Below are positions 16,538 through 25,256 of a stretch of DNA of 64,000 bases, piece after piece. Positions within the stretch are counted from its first letter, which is position 1, and the number at the start of each line of letters is the position of its first letter. The position numbers and the translations under genes are program-made. A model generated the notes under the pieces. That model was not told where the DNA came from. It worked only from the letters and a program-made list of their open reading frames with translations, and did no database searches. This stretch comes from Maribacter arenosus (lineage in GTDB: Bacteria; Bacteroidota; Bacteroidia; Flavobacteriales; Flavobacteriaceae). The stretch is from the NCBI RefSeq assembly GCF_014610845.1, contig NZ_JABTCG010000005.1, positions 310,001 to 374,000 of the forward strand, given 5' to 3'.

Positions 16538-17143
16538 TCAGAACATATAGGCCACCCCGACTTGGAAGGCGGACCCTTTAATATCGAGTACACCACCTGC
16601 AGGACCTGAATATCTATCGGTTAATTCAAAGGAATATCGTGCCTGTATGGCAAGGTTTTCGGTGACATCGAAGCCAGCTCCAAATCCAATATCAACCCCT
16701 ACGGTACGCAAAACATCATCAACATCGCCATTGGTACCCAAAAGCTCCTCCGTATCCCGTATAGCTCTTTTAATGTCATCGAGATTAGAGGAAAAATTCA
16801 ATTGGGGACCAGCCTGTATATGAAATTTATCGGCTACATAATATTTGGCCATTATGGGTAAATAAAAAAAGGAAAGGTCCTCTGCACTACCATATAAAAG
16901 TTCGGGTTGAATATGGAATTTATCAACCACCTCAATATCAACCAATCCTCCGATATAAAAACCTGTACTATTTATTTTTGCAAAATTATTGACCCCGATC
17001 AGGTTCAAGAGCGAATTTCCGGTCTTGAAATCCACATTGGTGTTCAATAATCCCCCAGTGATTCCAAACTTTGGCAAAGCTTGTGCGCTGAGTAGGTTCA
17101 TGGCAAATACGGCAATAACGATAAAAGAAAGTGCTTTTTTCAT
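16538..17143 (-). CDS. Outer-membrane beta-barrel protein (PF13568-like)
   Basis: A 201-residue exported barrel protein with a signal peptide ending LLSAQA. The strands follow the porin-like pattern of the OMP_b-brl_2 group: FYIGGLVDIEV, FHIQPELLYGS, LPIMAKYYVADKFHIQAGPQ, VGVDIGFGAGFDVTENLAIQARYSFEL and a final AFQVGVAYMF. The block KYYVADKFHIQAGPQ is also seen in the neighbour at 17279 (KYEVADSFTIQAGPQ), so the two are tandem paralogs. Function unknown; such proteins may anchor or shape the outer membrane. Confidence 0.82.
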   Translation of the reverse strand: MKKALSFIVIAVFAMNLLSAQALPKFGITGGLLNTNVDFKTGNSLLNLIGVNNFAKINSTGFYIGGLVDIEVVDKFHIQPELLYGSAEDLSFFYLPIMAKYYVADKFHIQAGPQLNFSSNLDDIKRAIRDTEELLGTNGDVDDVLRTVGVDIGFGAGFDVTENLAIQARYSFELTDRYSGPAGGVLDIKGSAFQVGVAYMF

Positions 17144-17227
17144 AATAGTGTCTAGTTTAGTGTTTCAAATATATAGATTGTTAATTCCCAGAACAAATAC
17201 AATGCCTAAACCGAAAAAAGGGCAAAA

Positions 17228-17260
17228 AAAAAGCGAAAACAATTTATGTTTTCGCTTTTT
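17228..17260 (-). terminator. Rho-independent terminator of the barrel gene at 17279
   Basis: AAAAAGCGAAAACA and TGTTTTCGCTTTTT form a perfect 14-bp stem with a 5-nt loop. T runs on both sides make it potentially bidirectional; it lies 18 bp after the stop of the minus-strand gene ending at 17279. Confidence 0.85.
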
Positions 17261-17278
17261 TAATTTTGATGTATTGTT

Positions 17279-17761
17279 TTAGAATCTATAACCAACCCCT
17301 ATCTGTAATGAGTTTAAGCTAAATCCTTCAATATCCCTTGAAACCTCTATACCATATCTGGCATCTGCAAAGAATTGTTCAGAAAAGCTATACCCTACAC
17401 CAAAGGCTAAATCCAATCCGAATTCACCTTGTGGCATATCTTCCAATAAGTAATTTATTTGAGGTCCTGCCTGAATAGTGAATGAGTCGGCAACCTCATA
17501 CTTTGCCATTATTGGAATGTATAATGAATTCAAATCACTAACAAGACTATAAAGAACAGACGGTTCAACTTCAAAAGTTTCGCTAACCTCAAAATTGTAG
17601 CCTACTCCCACAAAGAAACCCATTTCAGAATCGGAAACAGTTTCGTCGAATACGTCTACTTTAGCAGTGACGTTAGACAAGCCAGCCTTTCCAAAAAAAC
17701 CTTCCTGTGCATTAACACAGTAACCAAATAAAGCCAATGCTACTACTAGTACTTTTTTCAT
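17279..17761 (-). CDS. Outer-membrane beta-barrel protein (PF13568-like, shorter paralog)
   Basis: A 160-residue exported barrel protein with signal peptide MKKVLVVALALFGYCVNAQ. Strands run from GFFGKAGLSNVTAKVDV to the closing SLQIGVGYRF, ending in Phe as outer-membrane barrels do. It shares the YIPIMAKYEVADSFTIQAGPQ-type block (cited in part) with the 16538 gene but is about 40 residues shorter. Its start is 149 bp from the xerD start and the two are divergent, so the control regions of both lie in that gap. Confidence 0.8.
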   Translation of the reverse strand: MKKVLVVALALFGYCVNAQEGFFGKAGLSNVTAKVDVFDETVSDSEMGFFVGVGYNFEVSETFEVEPSVLYSLVSDLNSLYIPIMAKYEVADSFTIQAGPQINYLLEDMPQGEFGLDLAFGVGYSFSEQFFADARYGIEVSRDIEGFSLNSLQIGVGYRF

Positions 17762-17910
17762 AATTTTAATTTTTGTTATTAAAGACCAAACTTAGAAGTA
17801 CCTATACCTTTCACCGAATTTTCGTTGTGTTCGTCCATGAAAATGTTGTGTAACGACAGATTTTGTCGTTTAACGGGCCAATTAACCCATATAAATTGAA
17901 TATTTGTACC

Positions 17911-18807
17911 ATGAAATGGAAACAGGCGTTGGAAGATTTCGAACACTATCTAAAACTAGAGCGTGGTTTATCGGACAACTCCATCAAGAACTATCTTTAT
18001 GATGTTGCCAAATTGATCTATTTTCTTGAGACCAATGCCCTGAACGTCAGTCCTTTGAAAATCGATAAGGACACGGTACAGCGCTTTATCTACGAAATAG
18101 CAAAGGATGTAAATCCCAGATCACAAGCCCGCATTATCTCAGGCCTGAAGAGTTTTTTCAATTATTTGAACTTTGAGGGGTATCGCACGGACCATCCCAT
18201 GGACCTCCTAGAGTCGCCCAAAATCGGTAGAAAACTGCCCGATACCCTTTCCGAGGATGAAATCAACGAAATTATCGGGGCCGTTGACCTCACGAAACCG
18301 GAAGGGGAACGTAACCGTGCCATCCTGGAGACATTATATGGTTGTGGTTTACGGGTTTCCGAACTCATAAATCTACGTATTTCGGACCTTTTCTTCGAGG
18401 AGGATTTTATAAAGGTCACCGGAAAAGGGGATAAGCAGCGTTTTGTGCCCATCAGTAATTTCAATAAAAAGTACATCAATATCTATAGATATGAGGTACG
18501 CGTACACCAAACGATTAAAAAAGGCTTTGAAGATATCCTCTTTTTAAACAGAAGGGGCAAACAACTCTCCCGGGCCATGGTTTTTACGATCATAAAACAA
18601 CTCGCTGTTAAGATCGATCTGGGAAAAAGCATCAGTCCACATACATTTCGCCATTCCTTTGCCACCCATTTATTACAAAATGGGGCCGATCTTAGGGCCA
18701 TTCAACAAATGTTGGGCCATGAGAGTATCACCACCACAGAGGTATATATGCATCTAGACCGCACCCATTTGGCCGATGTTATGGACAAATACCATCCCCG
18801 AAAATGA
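17911..18807 (+). CDS. xerD: Site-specific tyrosine recombinase XerD
   Basis: A 298-residue tyrosine recombinase resolving chromosome dimers at dif with XerC. The N-terminal SAM-like domain (FEHYLKLERGLSDNSIKNYLYD) binds the core site. The catalytic domain has the Arg in LYGCGLRVSELINL near residue 145, the H-x-x-R in SPHTFRHSFATHLL near residue 243, the second His in MLGHESI and the nucleophile in TEVYMHL near residue 278. I place the start at ATG 17911 (MKWKQALEDFE); the frame stays open upstream to a TTG at 17863, which is less likely. No integrase-associated cargo is nearby, so it is the housekeeping enzyme. Confidence 0.93.
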   Translation: MKWKQALEDFEHYLKLERGLSDNSIKNYLYDVAKLIYFLETNALNVSPLKIDKDTVQRFIYEIAKDVNPRSQARIISGLKSFFNYLNFEGYRTDHPMDLLESPKIGRKLPDTLSEDEINEIIGAVDLTKPEGERNRAILETLYGCGLRVSELINLRISDLFFEEDFIKVTGKGDKQRFVPISNFNKKYINIYRYEVRVHQTIKKGFEDILFLNRRGKQLSRAMVFTIIKQLAVKIDLGKSISPHTFRHSFATHLLQNGADLRAIQQMLGHESITTTEVYMHLDRTHLADVMDKYHPRK

Positions 18808-18898
18808 GAACATGGTCAGTATCACGGTTTTTATGCCATCGCATTAACAATGAAAGAATTGCATAATGCCCATTGTAATTACATAGAGATTCCCAATT

Positions 18899-18929
18899 TT
18901 TGTATAGAAGTGTAACAATTCTAAATTTG
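18899..18929 (+). promoter_or_regulatory. Bacteroidota promoter for the ECF sigma gene
   Basis: TTTG at 18899-18902 and TAAATTTG at 18922-18929 are separated by exactly 19 nt, matching the Bacteroidota -33/-7 consensus. The GTG start of the sigma factor gene follows 35 nt downstream. Confidence 0.75.
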
Positions 18930-18964
18930 ATGCTACTAATAAGATAGCAACTACCAACCAAAGC

Positions 18965-19459
18965 GTGAATAAAAAACTGGAGCATCAATTTGTGACCGAG
19001 CTTGAGAACAATCAGAATATTGTTCATAAGGTCTGCACATTGTACACCAATGATAGGCATTCGCACAATGATCTGTTCCAGGAAATTACGATACAGTTAT
19101 GGAAAGCATACCCAAAATTTCGAGGGGAATCAAAATTCAGCACTTGGATGTACAGGGTGGCACTGAATACGGCGATCACGCTGTATCGAAAATCAAAAAG
19201 AAGCATACATACACAGGATTATGACTCGGTCATTTATAAGGTCACGGCCAATGAATACGACCCTCAGGTAGAAGAACAGCTAAAGCTCATGTATGCCGCA
19301 GTGAAGCAATTGGGCGACATAGATAAAGCATTGGTCTTTCTGTATCTGGAGGATAAGGACTATAGGGAAATTGCTGAAACCCTAGGTATAACCGAGGTAA
19401 ATGCCCGAGTGAAAATGAACCGGATAAAAAAGAAACTAAAAACAATATTGAACCCCTGA
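18965..19459 (+). CDS. ECF-type RNA polymerase sigma factor
   Basis: A 164-residue sigma-70 family factor containing only regions 2 and 4. Region 2 is NDLFQEITIQLWKAYPKFRG followed by FSTWMYRVALNTAI; region 4 is DYREIAETLGITEVNARVKM with the closing NRIKKKLKTIL. The start is a GTG at 18965. It is followed 4 bp later by a four-helix membrane protein without a recognisable anti-sigma domain, a common arrangement in Flavobacteriaceae in which the partner may regulate the sigma factor. Target promoters are unknown. Confidence 0.9.
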   Translation: MNKKLEHQFVTELENNQNIVHKVCTLYTNDRHSHNDLFQEITIQLWKAYPKFRGESKFSTWMYRVALNTAITLYRKSKRSIHTQDYDSVIYKVTANEYDPQVEEQLKLMYAAVKQLGDIDKALVFLYLEDKDYREIAETLGITEVNARVKMNRIKKKLKTILNP

Positions 19460-19463
19460 CCAT

Positions 19464-20114
19464 ATGATCGACGAACTGGATTTATTAAAAAAGGACTGGC
19501 AAAAAAGGGAGGCACATCTTCCCCAGTTGTCATACGACCAAATCCATAAAATGATCTGGAAGAAATCTTCCTCAATCGTAAAATGGATTTTGATTATAAG
19601 TATTTTGGAGATCACCCTCCCCAATTTAATCTACCTTTCCCCATCATTTCGGGAAAATAATTTCCTTGAGGATATAGAGAGCTTTAATACCGCCTTCCTT
19701 GTCTTCAATATATTTTTCTATTCAGTAGTGGCTTACTTTATTTACCAATTTTATAGAAGGTATCGGGAAATTTCGGTCTTGGCCAGTGCAAAAAATTTAA
19801 TGCGCCAGATTATCAAGACCCGAAAAACAGTGAAATATTATATTATTTTCTGCCTATCAATGGGCCTTGTCTTCTTCGCGCTGTTCATCTTTGGTATCTA
19901 CCTGGATGATGACATATTGCTCTCCCTTGATGGTATAGCCGAAAAGAGTAAGGAAATCCCCTTGGAGAAGATCAAGACCACCGCGATTTGGGTACTTTCT
20001 ATAGGGGCCATTGTCTTTACGGCCGTTGCCGCTGGCATCTACTTTCTACTTTACGGATTGTTGCTGAGAAAATTGAAACGGAATTACAAGGAATTGAAAC
20101 AATTAGAGGTTTAA
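19464..20114 (+). CDS. Membrane protein encoded with the ECF sigma factor
   Basis: A 216-residue protein with a short N-terminal soluble segment (about 35 residues, LLKKDWQKREAHLPQLSYDQ) and four hydrophobic helices near residues 40-60, 75-95, 128-150 and 178-202, with a charged C-terminus. It starts 4 bp after the sigma gene, so the two form an operon. The cytoplasmic N-terminus followed by membrane helices resembles anti-sigma partners in layout, but I do not recognise a known anti-sigma fold. Its C-terminus overlaps the convergent acyltransferase gene by 4 bp. Confidence 0.7.
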   Translation: MIDELDLLKKDWQKREAHLPQLSYDQIHKMIWKKSSSIVKWILIISILEITLPNLIYLSPSFRENNFLEDIESFNTAFLVFNIFFYSVVAYFIYQFYRRYREISVLASAKNLMRQIIKTRKTVKYYIIFCLSMGLVFFALFIFGIYLDDDILLSLDGIAEKSKEIPLEKIKTTAIWVLSIGAIVFTAVAAGIYFLLYGLLLRKLKRNYKELKQLEV

Positions 20115-20926
20115 ACCTTCTTTCGGTTCCGGTACCTTCGCAATTCGTTCTCTTCTTCATAGGCCAATAATTCCTTTTGGGAAATCACCTTTAAGAACGA
20201 TGGATGTTGCTCAATCGCATATTCCAATTTTTCGATGATGGATTCAAACGATTCATTCTCATAATCAATATCCAACGGTTCTTTGATGACCATAGATTGA
20301 AGAATGCCTTTTTTCTTAACCCGAAGACCTTTCTTATCAAATGAGCGTCTAAACCCATCGATAACAACAGGTACTACAATCGGCCTATATTTTTTAATAA
20401 TGTGTGCCGTACCCTTTCGTAATGGTTTCCAAGGCGTTGTGGTCCCTTGGGGGAAGGTGATGACCCAACCGTCGTTCAATGCTTTACCGATATTCGAGAT
20501 ATCGCTCATCTTAACCTGTCGATTCACATCTTTCCCTTCCGCTCTCCATGTTCGCTCAACGCTTATAGATCCCGCATAGGCGAATATCTTCGTTAAAAGA
20601 CTTTTTTTCATGGTCTCTGCTGCCGCTACATAGTAGACGTTCAATTTCGGATTCCACAGGTAACCCACATTCTTTAGGGAATCGTCGCGACCACTTAAAC
20701 TGGCATTAAAGACGTGGAACATAGCCACCACATCGGCGAAATAGGTTTGGTGATTGCTTACAAAAAGTACATTGGTATCCGGAAGGTTTCGGATAATTTC
20801 CGAGCCTTCGATTTCCAACGTATTAAAACCTTTATAGCGTTGATGGGTAATGGCCCCCATAATGCGAATAAGCCATCTTTTGAGAAAAAGAATGTGGCCA
20901 AATGGATTTTCCTTGAATATGCCCAT
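20111..20926 (-). CDS. 1-acyl-sn-glycerol-3-phosphate acyltransferase-family protein (PlsC-like)
   Basis: A 271-residue membrane-associated acyltransferase. The acceptor-site motif appears as NHQTYFADV near residue 58, that is H-x5-D where the classic PlsC has H-x4-D. FPQGTTTPW near residue 150 corresponds to the FPEGTR phosphate-binding motif. VVPVVIDGFRRSF follows as the third block. The family transfers an acyl chain to lysophosphatidic acid or related lipids. The altered H-to-D spacing suggests a lineage-specific subgroup, possibly with another acceptor such as an amino lipid. That last point is speculation. Confidence 0.8.
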   Translation of the reverse strand: MGIFKENPFGHILFLKRWLIRIMGAITHQRYKGFNTLEIEGSEIIRNLPDTNVLFVSNHQTYFADVVAMFHVFNASLSGRDDSLKNVGYLWNPKLNVYYVAAAETMKKSLLTKIFAYAGSISVERTWRAEGKDVNRQVKMSDISNIGKALNDGWVITFPQGTTTPWKPLRKGTAHIIKKYRPIVVPVVIDGFRRSFDKKGLRVKKKGILQSMVIKEPLDIDYENESFESIIEKLEYAIEQHPSFLKVISQKELLAYEEENELRRYRNRKKV

Positions 20927-21114
20927 AAAAACAAATCTACAAAATAAGCACTGAACTCGTTTATACTTTTTACGTTGAAGTGAAAATTAGAGATTTTGGC
21001 TCTGGATGAAGACTTTTTTGAGATTCATAGCTGGGCTAAGGAGCAAGAAAAAGGCATAATACAGGGGTAAAATATCAATTTTTTAGCCAATGGTATAAAT
21101 TATAATCGAGTTCA

Positions 21115-21765
21115 TCATAAAACCTGTTTTAAAAGCTCCTTGATTTCACTAAGCATCATGGCCGTTGCGCCCCAAACAACGTAACCGTTTAATTTAAAAG
21201 CAGGTACATCGATGTCCTTTGCGTATGAAGTTGATAATTTTTGGGTAAAGACCTTGGCATCATCCATAAAATCAAGCAAGGGTACCTCGACCAATGCGGC
21301 CACTTCCGATTTTTGAAGCACAAATGGCCTTGGATTTTCATAAAGACCCATGAATGGCTTTACCTCAAAATTACTTGGTGGAATATAGACCTCGCTCAAC
21401 GATCTTATGATGGATATGCGTTCGGGGGGCACACCCACTTCCTCATGGGTTTCCCGCAATGCCGTGTGCATAATATCAAAATCTTCTTTTTCCGCTTTCC
21501 CTCCCGGGAAGGCTATCTGGTTCGAATGTACCCCTTTGTAAGACTTGCGCAGTATCAAGAGTAAATTGGTGCCATTTTTCCTATTGGGATAGAAAAGGGC
21601 CAAAACACCTGCTTTTTTAGGGTTTGATTTTTTGATCTGCCCCGCCTCCAGCTCTTTAATCCGAATCAGGGGAGCCATTTTATAATGGGAAGTCCTCCCC
21701 GGTAAGGGTAGATTTTTTATTTTTGAACTTCGTAGGGCAAAATCATCAAAATTCATGGTATTCAA
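21115..21765 (-). CDS. NUDIX hydrolase, probable CoA pyrophosphatase
   Basis: A 216-residue NUDIX protein. The Nudix box is clear: GGKAEKEDFDIMHTALRETH followed by EEVG, fitting G-x5-E-x7-REUxEExGU (residues about 95-117). Upstream the segment NQIAFPGGK is typical of the NudL/YeaB group that cleaves CoA into phosphopantetheine and 3',5'-ADP. Length and the KAGVLALFYPNRKNGTNLLLILR strand region (cited in part) agree. The start codon overlaps that of the divergent cyclophilin gene, so the two genes share 11 bp of 5' coding sequence. Confidence 0.85.
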   Translation of the reverse strand: MNTMNFDDFALRSSKIKNLPLPGRTSHYKMAPLIRIKELEAGQIKKSNPKKAGVLALFYPNRKNGTNLLLILRKSYKGVHSNQIAFPGGKAEKEDFDIMHTALRETHEEVGVPPERISIIRSLSEVYIPPSNFEVKPFMGLYENPRPFVLQKSEVAALVEVPLLDFMDDAKVFTQKLSTSYAKDIDVPAFKLNGYVVWGATAMMLSEIKELLKQVL

Positions 21766-22471
21766 AAGATTCTATTCCATCACAATATTACTACTAATAT
21801 TTTTAGTTGCCTGTAAAGAAAATCCTAAAGCAAGTGCAACCAAAAAGGAAACTACGGAGGAGCAAAAAGATTCCATTGCCGCGCCATCGGAAGTGGCACA
21901 GAAAGAGGAAGAAGAACCCTTTGTACTGACCGAGGACAATGTCATAGATTTCTTTTTTAAGTACAACAAGGATCTAAAGGATGACAAGGTGAGGATCACG
22001 ACCAAATTTGGCAGTTTCACCGTTCAGTTATATGATAATGTACCCTACCATAAGGCAAACTTTATTTATTTGACGAAGAAGGGATATTTTGACAATACCC
22101 AGTTTCATCGTGTCGTGAAAAATTTCATTATTCAAGGAGGTAATTCAGACGACCAGGCCACGGCCGATAAACGTAGGGCCATAGGTCGGTATTTGCTCCC
22201 ACCCGATGCCAAGAAGGGTTACAAACATCATAGGGGAACCATTTCAATGCCCAGTAGTGAGGTGAACAATCCACATATGTTGGCTTCGCCCTTCGAGTTC
22301 TTTATTGTGGTCACCAAACCCGGTTCCTATCATTTAGATGGGGAATACACACCCTTTGGAAAGGTCATCGATGGTATGGATGTGGTGGACAAGATCAATG
22401 CACAACGTGTCGGTAAAGGGGATTGGCCTTTTAAGAACATCTATATCACCAAGGCTGAAGTGGTAGAATAG
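21755..22471 (+). CDS. Peptidyl-prolyl cis-trans isomerase (cyclophilin), lipoprotein
   Basis: A 238-residue exported isomerase. The N-terminus is a lipoprotein signal with lipobox LVACK near residue 19, followed by a charged linker (about residues 24-60). The cyclophilin domain has FGSFTVQLYDNVPYHKANF, FHRVVKNFIIQGGNS with the catalytic Arg, and later the FFIVVTKPGSYHLDGEYTPF region and GKVIDGMDVVDKI. It likely helps fold envelope proteins. The ATG lies inside the 5' end of the divergent NUDIX gene, so its promoter must sit within that coding sequence. Confidence 0.9.
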   Translation: MVFKRFYSITILLLIFLVACKENPKASATKKETTEEQKDSIAAPSEVAQKEEEEPFVLTEDNVIDFFFKYNKDLKDDKVRITTKFGSFTVQLYDNVPYHKANFIYLTKKGYFDNTQFHRVVKNFIIQGGNSDDQATADKRRAIGRYLLPPDAKKGYKHHRGTISMPSSEVNNPHMLASPFEFFIVVTKPGSYHLDGEYTPFGKVIDGMDVVDKINAQRVGKGDWPFKNIYITKAEVVE

Positions 22472-22911
22472 AGGGCTGAAAGTTGTTGGTTAATGGTAAA
22501 GGGGTGACGGAAGAAGGGGGACGGTTGTTGGTTAATGGTTTCTGGTTTCTGGGTGGTTTGAGTCGAAGGTCAAAGGTTGGAAAGTCGAAGGTTGATGGCA
22601 AACAGAGCTCAGATTTCAGTGGGCAGATGCCAGTATTAAGTAATTAGTAAAACGTTTTGTGTTTCATGTTTCTGGTTGATGCGAGTCAAAAGTTGGGAAG
22701 TTGGAAAGTTGAAGATTGGTAGTATCCAAATTACCAAGGGTAGGTTAAAGTGATTTTCAAGGAAAATCGTATCGAGAACCAAAAGCCAATGGTTAGTAAT
22801 AAGTAACGAGTATTGGGAATTGAGATAGTGGTTGAAAAGTTAAACTTTCAACTTTGGATATTAGACTTTCGACTTTCTACTTTAGACATTCGACTTTCGA
22901 CCTTAGTACAA
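22472..22911 (-). repeat. Modular low-complexity array R1 (minus orientation)
   Basis: A 440-bp gap filled with degenerate words GTTGGTTAATGG, GTTTCTGGTTTCTGG, AAAGTCGAAGGTTG and GTCGAAAG, the reverse complements of the CAACCAAC, GAAACC and CTTTCGACTT words in arrays R2 to R8. A copy of the 38-bp hairpin module lies at about 22744-22778. Near 22840-22905 the composition flips to CTTTCGACTTT words on the plus strand. No gene is credible here. The array sits between two convergent gene ends. Confidence 0.85.
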
Positions 22912-23523
22912 TTATTTCCCTGCCCGATAAATACTAGGTAAAGCAATCTTAAATTTTACGGCCAACAATCGAATTACAATAATGATTATGATGGCTGTGA
23001 TATATGCGTAAGCCCCGTCAAAAGGCAATTGTATCAACAGAAAATAACTTATACCTCCCAAAATGCAGGCCGTTGCATAAATTTCTTTATGAAAAATCAC
23101 CGGTATTTCGTTACATAGAATATCCCGGATCACACCTCCGAACGAAGCCGTAATCGTTCCAAGGATTATACACATTATAGGCATTAATTCAGCAGAAAGT
23201 CCTTTTTCAATACCCACCATGGTGAACAACCCAATGCCAATTGTATCGAACAAGAATAAGGTCTTTCGTAAATATTTTAATTGTTTTACAAACATGATGG
23301 CGAAAACCACCGTTCCTAATATGGTGAATATATAAACCGATTCGCGCATCCAGACCACAGGGGTATTTCCAATGAGCATATCGCGCAATGTTCCCCCGCC
23401 AACTGCGGTTACAAAGGCGATAATAAGTACCCCGAACAGGTCTAGCTTTTTCTCCATGGCCACCAAGACCCCTGAAATGGCAAAGGCCATAGTTCCTAAT
23501 ATATCAATAGCAAAATAGAACAT
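22912..23523 (-). CDS. Trimeric intracellular cation (TRIC) channel family protein (UPF0126/YadS)
   Basis: A 203-residue membrane protein with seven hydrophobic helices built as two repeated halves. The duplicated glycine-rich motif AVGGGTLRDMLIG near residue 42 and ASFGGVIRDILCNEIP near residue 126 identify the UPF0126/TRIC family, whose members act as homotrimeric monovalent cation channels. In bacteria a glycine link has been proposed for some homologues. It starts 3 bp after the RDD gene stop, so the two are transcribed together. Confidence 0.88.
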   Translation of the reverse strand: MFYFAIDILGTMAFAISGVLVAMEKKLDLFGVLIIAFVTAVGGGTLRDMLIGNTPVVWMRESVYIFTILGTVVFAIMFVKQLKYLRKTLFLFDTIGIGLFTMVGIEKGLSAELMPIMCIILGTITASFGGVIRDILCNEIPVIFHKEIYATACILGGISYFLLIQLPFDGAYAYITAIIIIIVIRLLAVKFKIALPSIYRAGK

Positions 23524-23526
23524 GTA

Positions 23527-24243
23527 TTAGAGTGTTTGGGTGTAATAACTATAATCCTTAATGACCTTATCCACAAAATCAAAAGGTTTTACTTCGGTGT
23601 TGATTTCGGTCACTTTCTTAATCCGCTCGCTCAACGAAACGATAATTTGATGATCTCCATTGCGCCGTGCCTGATCATACAATTCCTTGATGGTCTGCAT
23701 TTCACGATCTTCAAAAATCGTGACTTGGGGATATTGGGGTACGTAATCCTCAGGCAAGTCCCGTAACAGGGTATCGCGTAACCCAACACGCTTCTTTTCA
23801 CTGATTACCGTGGTACCCGCAGCAATATCCCCTATACGTTGTCCATTACCTCGAATCAATATCGTTAAAACCGCTAAACCACCAGAGGTAAGCACCACAT
23901 CGACGATTCGAAAGATCCAACGAATAAAATAACTGGAAAATCCGGGTTTGGAACCATCCAATTTAACCACGCGAATATGCATTAAGCCCTTACCGATCGT
24001 TTTCCCATCCATAAAGGTTTCCAAGAGCACATAGTACAAAAATGCCGGCAAACCGAGCAACAGATAAAGGGCCCACATATCACCAAAATCAATGTCCATA
24101 GCAATCAATATCCAAATGATCAAAATGGTATAGGCAAGAATGACAAAACTATCGATCAAGTAGGCGAGCATGCGATCTCCCAAATGGGCGGTATTTTGGC
24201 TAATGCTTATATTTTGGGCGGTTTCTATTTGAAATTGTTCCAT
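23527..24243 (-). CDS. RDD-family membrane protein
   Basis: A 238-residue protein with an RDD domain of three membrane helices: LGDRMLAYLIDSFVILAY bears the first RxxA..D motif near residue 27, GLPAFLYYVLLETFMDGKTIGKG (cited in part) follows, and YFIRWIFRIVDVV matches the second Arg-Asp motif. A soluble C-terminal tail of about 80 residues ends at the TRIC gene. It is divergent from the SpoIIM gene with 32 bp between starts. In Bacteroidota and Actinobacteria RDD, SpoIIM, DUF4129, DUF4350, MoxR and DUF58 genes commonly cluster, as here. Confidence 0.88.
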   Translation of the reverse strand: MEQFQIETAQNISISQNTAHLGDRMLAYLIDSFVILAYTILIIWILIAMDIDFGDMWALYLLLGLPAFLYYVLLETFMDGKTIGKGLMHIRVVKLDGSKPGFSSYFIRWIFRIVDVVLTSGGLAVLTILIRGNGQRIGDIAAGTTVISEKKRVGLRDTLLRDLPEDYVPQYPQVTIFEDREMQTIKELYDQARRNGDHQIIVSLSERIKKVTEINTEVKPFDFVDKVIKDYSYYTQTL

Positions 24244-24275
24244 ATTTTAGTTTCTTTGGGTAAAACCCGGTAGTA

Positions 24276-25256
24276 ATGCGTGAGGCCGCCTTCGTAAAGC
24301 AAAATAAAGACAAATGGGTAACTTTTGAAAATGCACTGTCAAACAAAACGAAGATAGCGCCCGATGTATTGTCTGACCTCTACATAGAAATTACCGACCA
24401 CCTAAGTTACGCCAAGACCTTTTATGCCGGTAGTAATACGGAGTTTTATCTCAATACCCTGGCTTCCCAGGCGCATCAAAAAATCTACAAGACCAAAAAG
24501 GAACCCAAGAACCGTATCTTGGGGTTTTGGAAGACCGAATTTCCCACTCTATTCTATTCCCATCAAAGGGAACTTTTGATCGCTTTCCTCGTCTTTGCGT
24601 TTTTCACCATGGTCGGTGCATTTTCAGCAGCCAATGAGGGCGATTTTGTACGCTCCATTCTAGGGGATGGGTACGTGAACATGACCCTCGACAACATTGA
24701 TAAAGGCGACCCTATGGCCGTCTATAAGAAAATGGGGGAATTCAATATGTTCCTTGGGATTACCATCAACAATATCCGTGTGGCTATGATGGCCTTCGCC
24801 TATGGTATATTATTGGGCATTGGCACCTTATGGATTATGATGCAAAATGGGATCATGTTGGGCAGTTTTCAATATTTCTTTTACGAAAAAGGACTGCTTT
24901 GGGAATCTGCACGTACCATATGGATCCATGGCACTATAGAGATTTCGGTGATCATTATCGCGGGTTGTGCGGGCCTGGTCCTAGCCAATGGGATGCTTTT
25001 TCCCGGCACCTATACCCGATTGGAGTCCTTCAAAAGAGGGGTTAAGAACGGATTGAAAATTATGCTGAGTACCGTTCCCTTTTTTATCATTGCTGGGTTT
25101 TTGGAAGGCTTTGTGACCCGACATACCGAAATGCCCGATTGGTTGGCAATAGTTATAATTATTGCCTCCTTGGCACTAATCCTGTTTTATTACGTTATAT
25201 ACCCATATCAAATACATTCAAAAACCAACCCTAATGAACCAATACATACAGTTTAA
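24276..25256 (+). CDS. Stage II sporulation protein M family (DUF95) membrane protein
   Basis: A 326-residue protein. A soluble helical N-terminus of about 100 residues is followed by five or six membrane helices. The family-specific region NMFLGITINNIRVAMMAFAYG near residue 170 (cited within limits), IWIHGTIEISVIIIAGCAGL near residue 211 and a PGTYTRLESF motif identify the SpoIIM/DUF95 family. There is no sporulation in this group; the gene belongs to a conserved envelope cluster with MoxR and DUF58. It overlaps the next gene by 23 bp. Confidence 0.88.
   Translation: MREAAFVKQNKDKWVTFENALSNKTKIAPDVLSDLYIEITDHLSYAKTFYAGSNTEFYLNTLASQAHQKIYKTKKEPKNRILGFWKTEFPTLFYSHQRELLIAFLVFAFFTMVGAFSAANEGDFVRSILGDGYVNMTLDNIDKGDPMAVYKKMGEFNMFLGITINNIRVAMMAFAYGILLGIGTLWIMMQNGIMLGSFQYFFYEKGLLWESARTIWIHGTIEISVIIIAGCAGLVLANGMLFPGTYTRLESFKRGVKNGLKIMLSTVPFFIIAGFLEGFVTRHTEMPDWLAIVIIIASLALILFYYVIYPYQIHSKTNPNEPIHTV

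Noticed and set aside
17863-17910. Longer N-terminus for XerD from a TTG codon
   Set aside because: The extra 16 residues do not resemble XerD; family members begin close to MKWKQALEDF.
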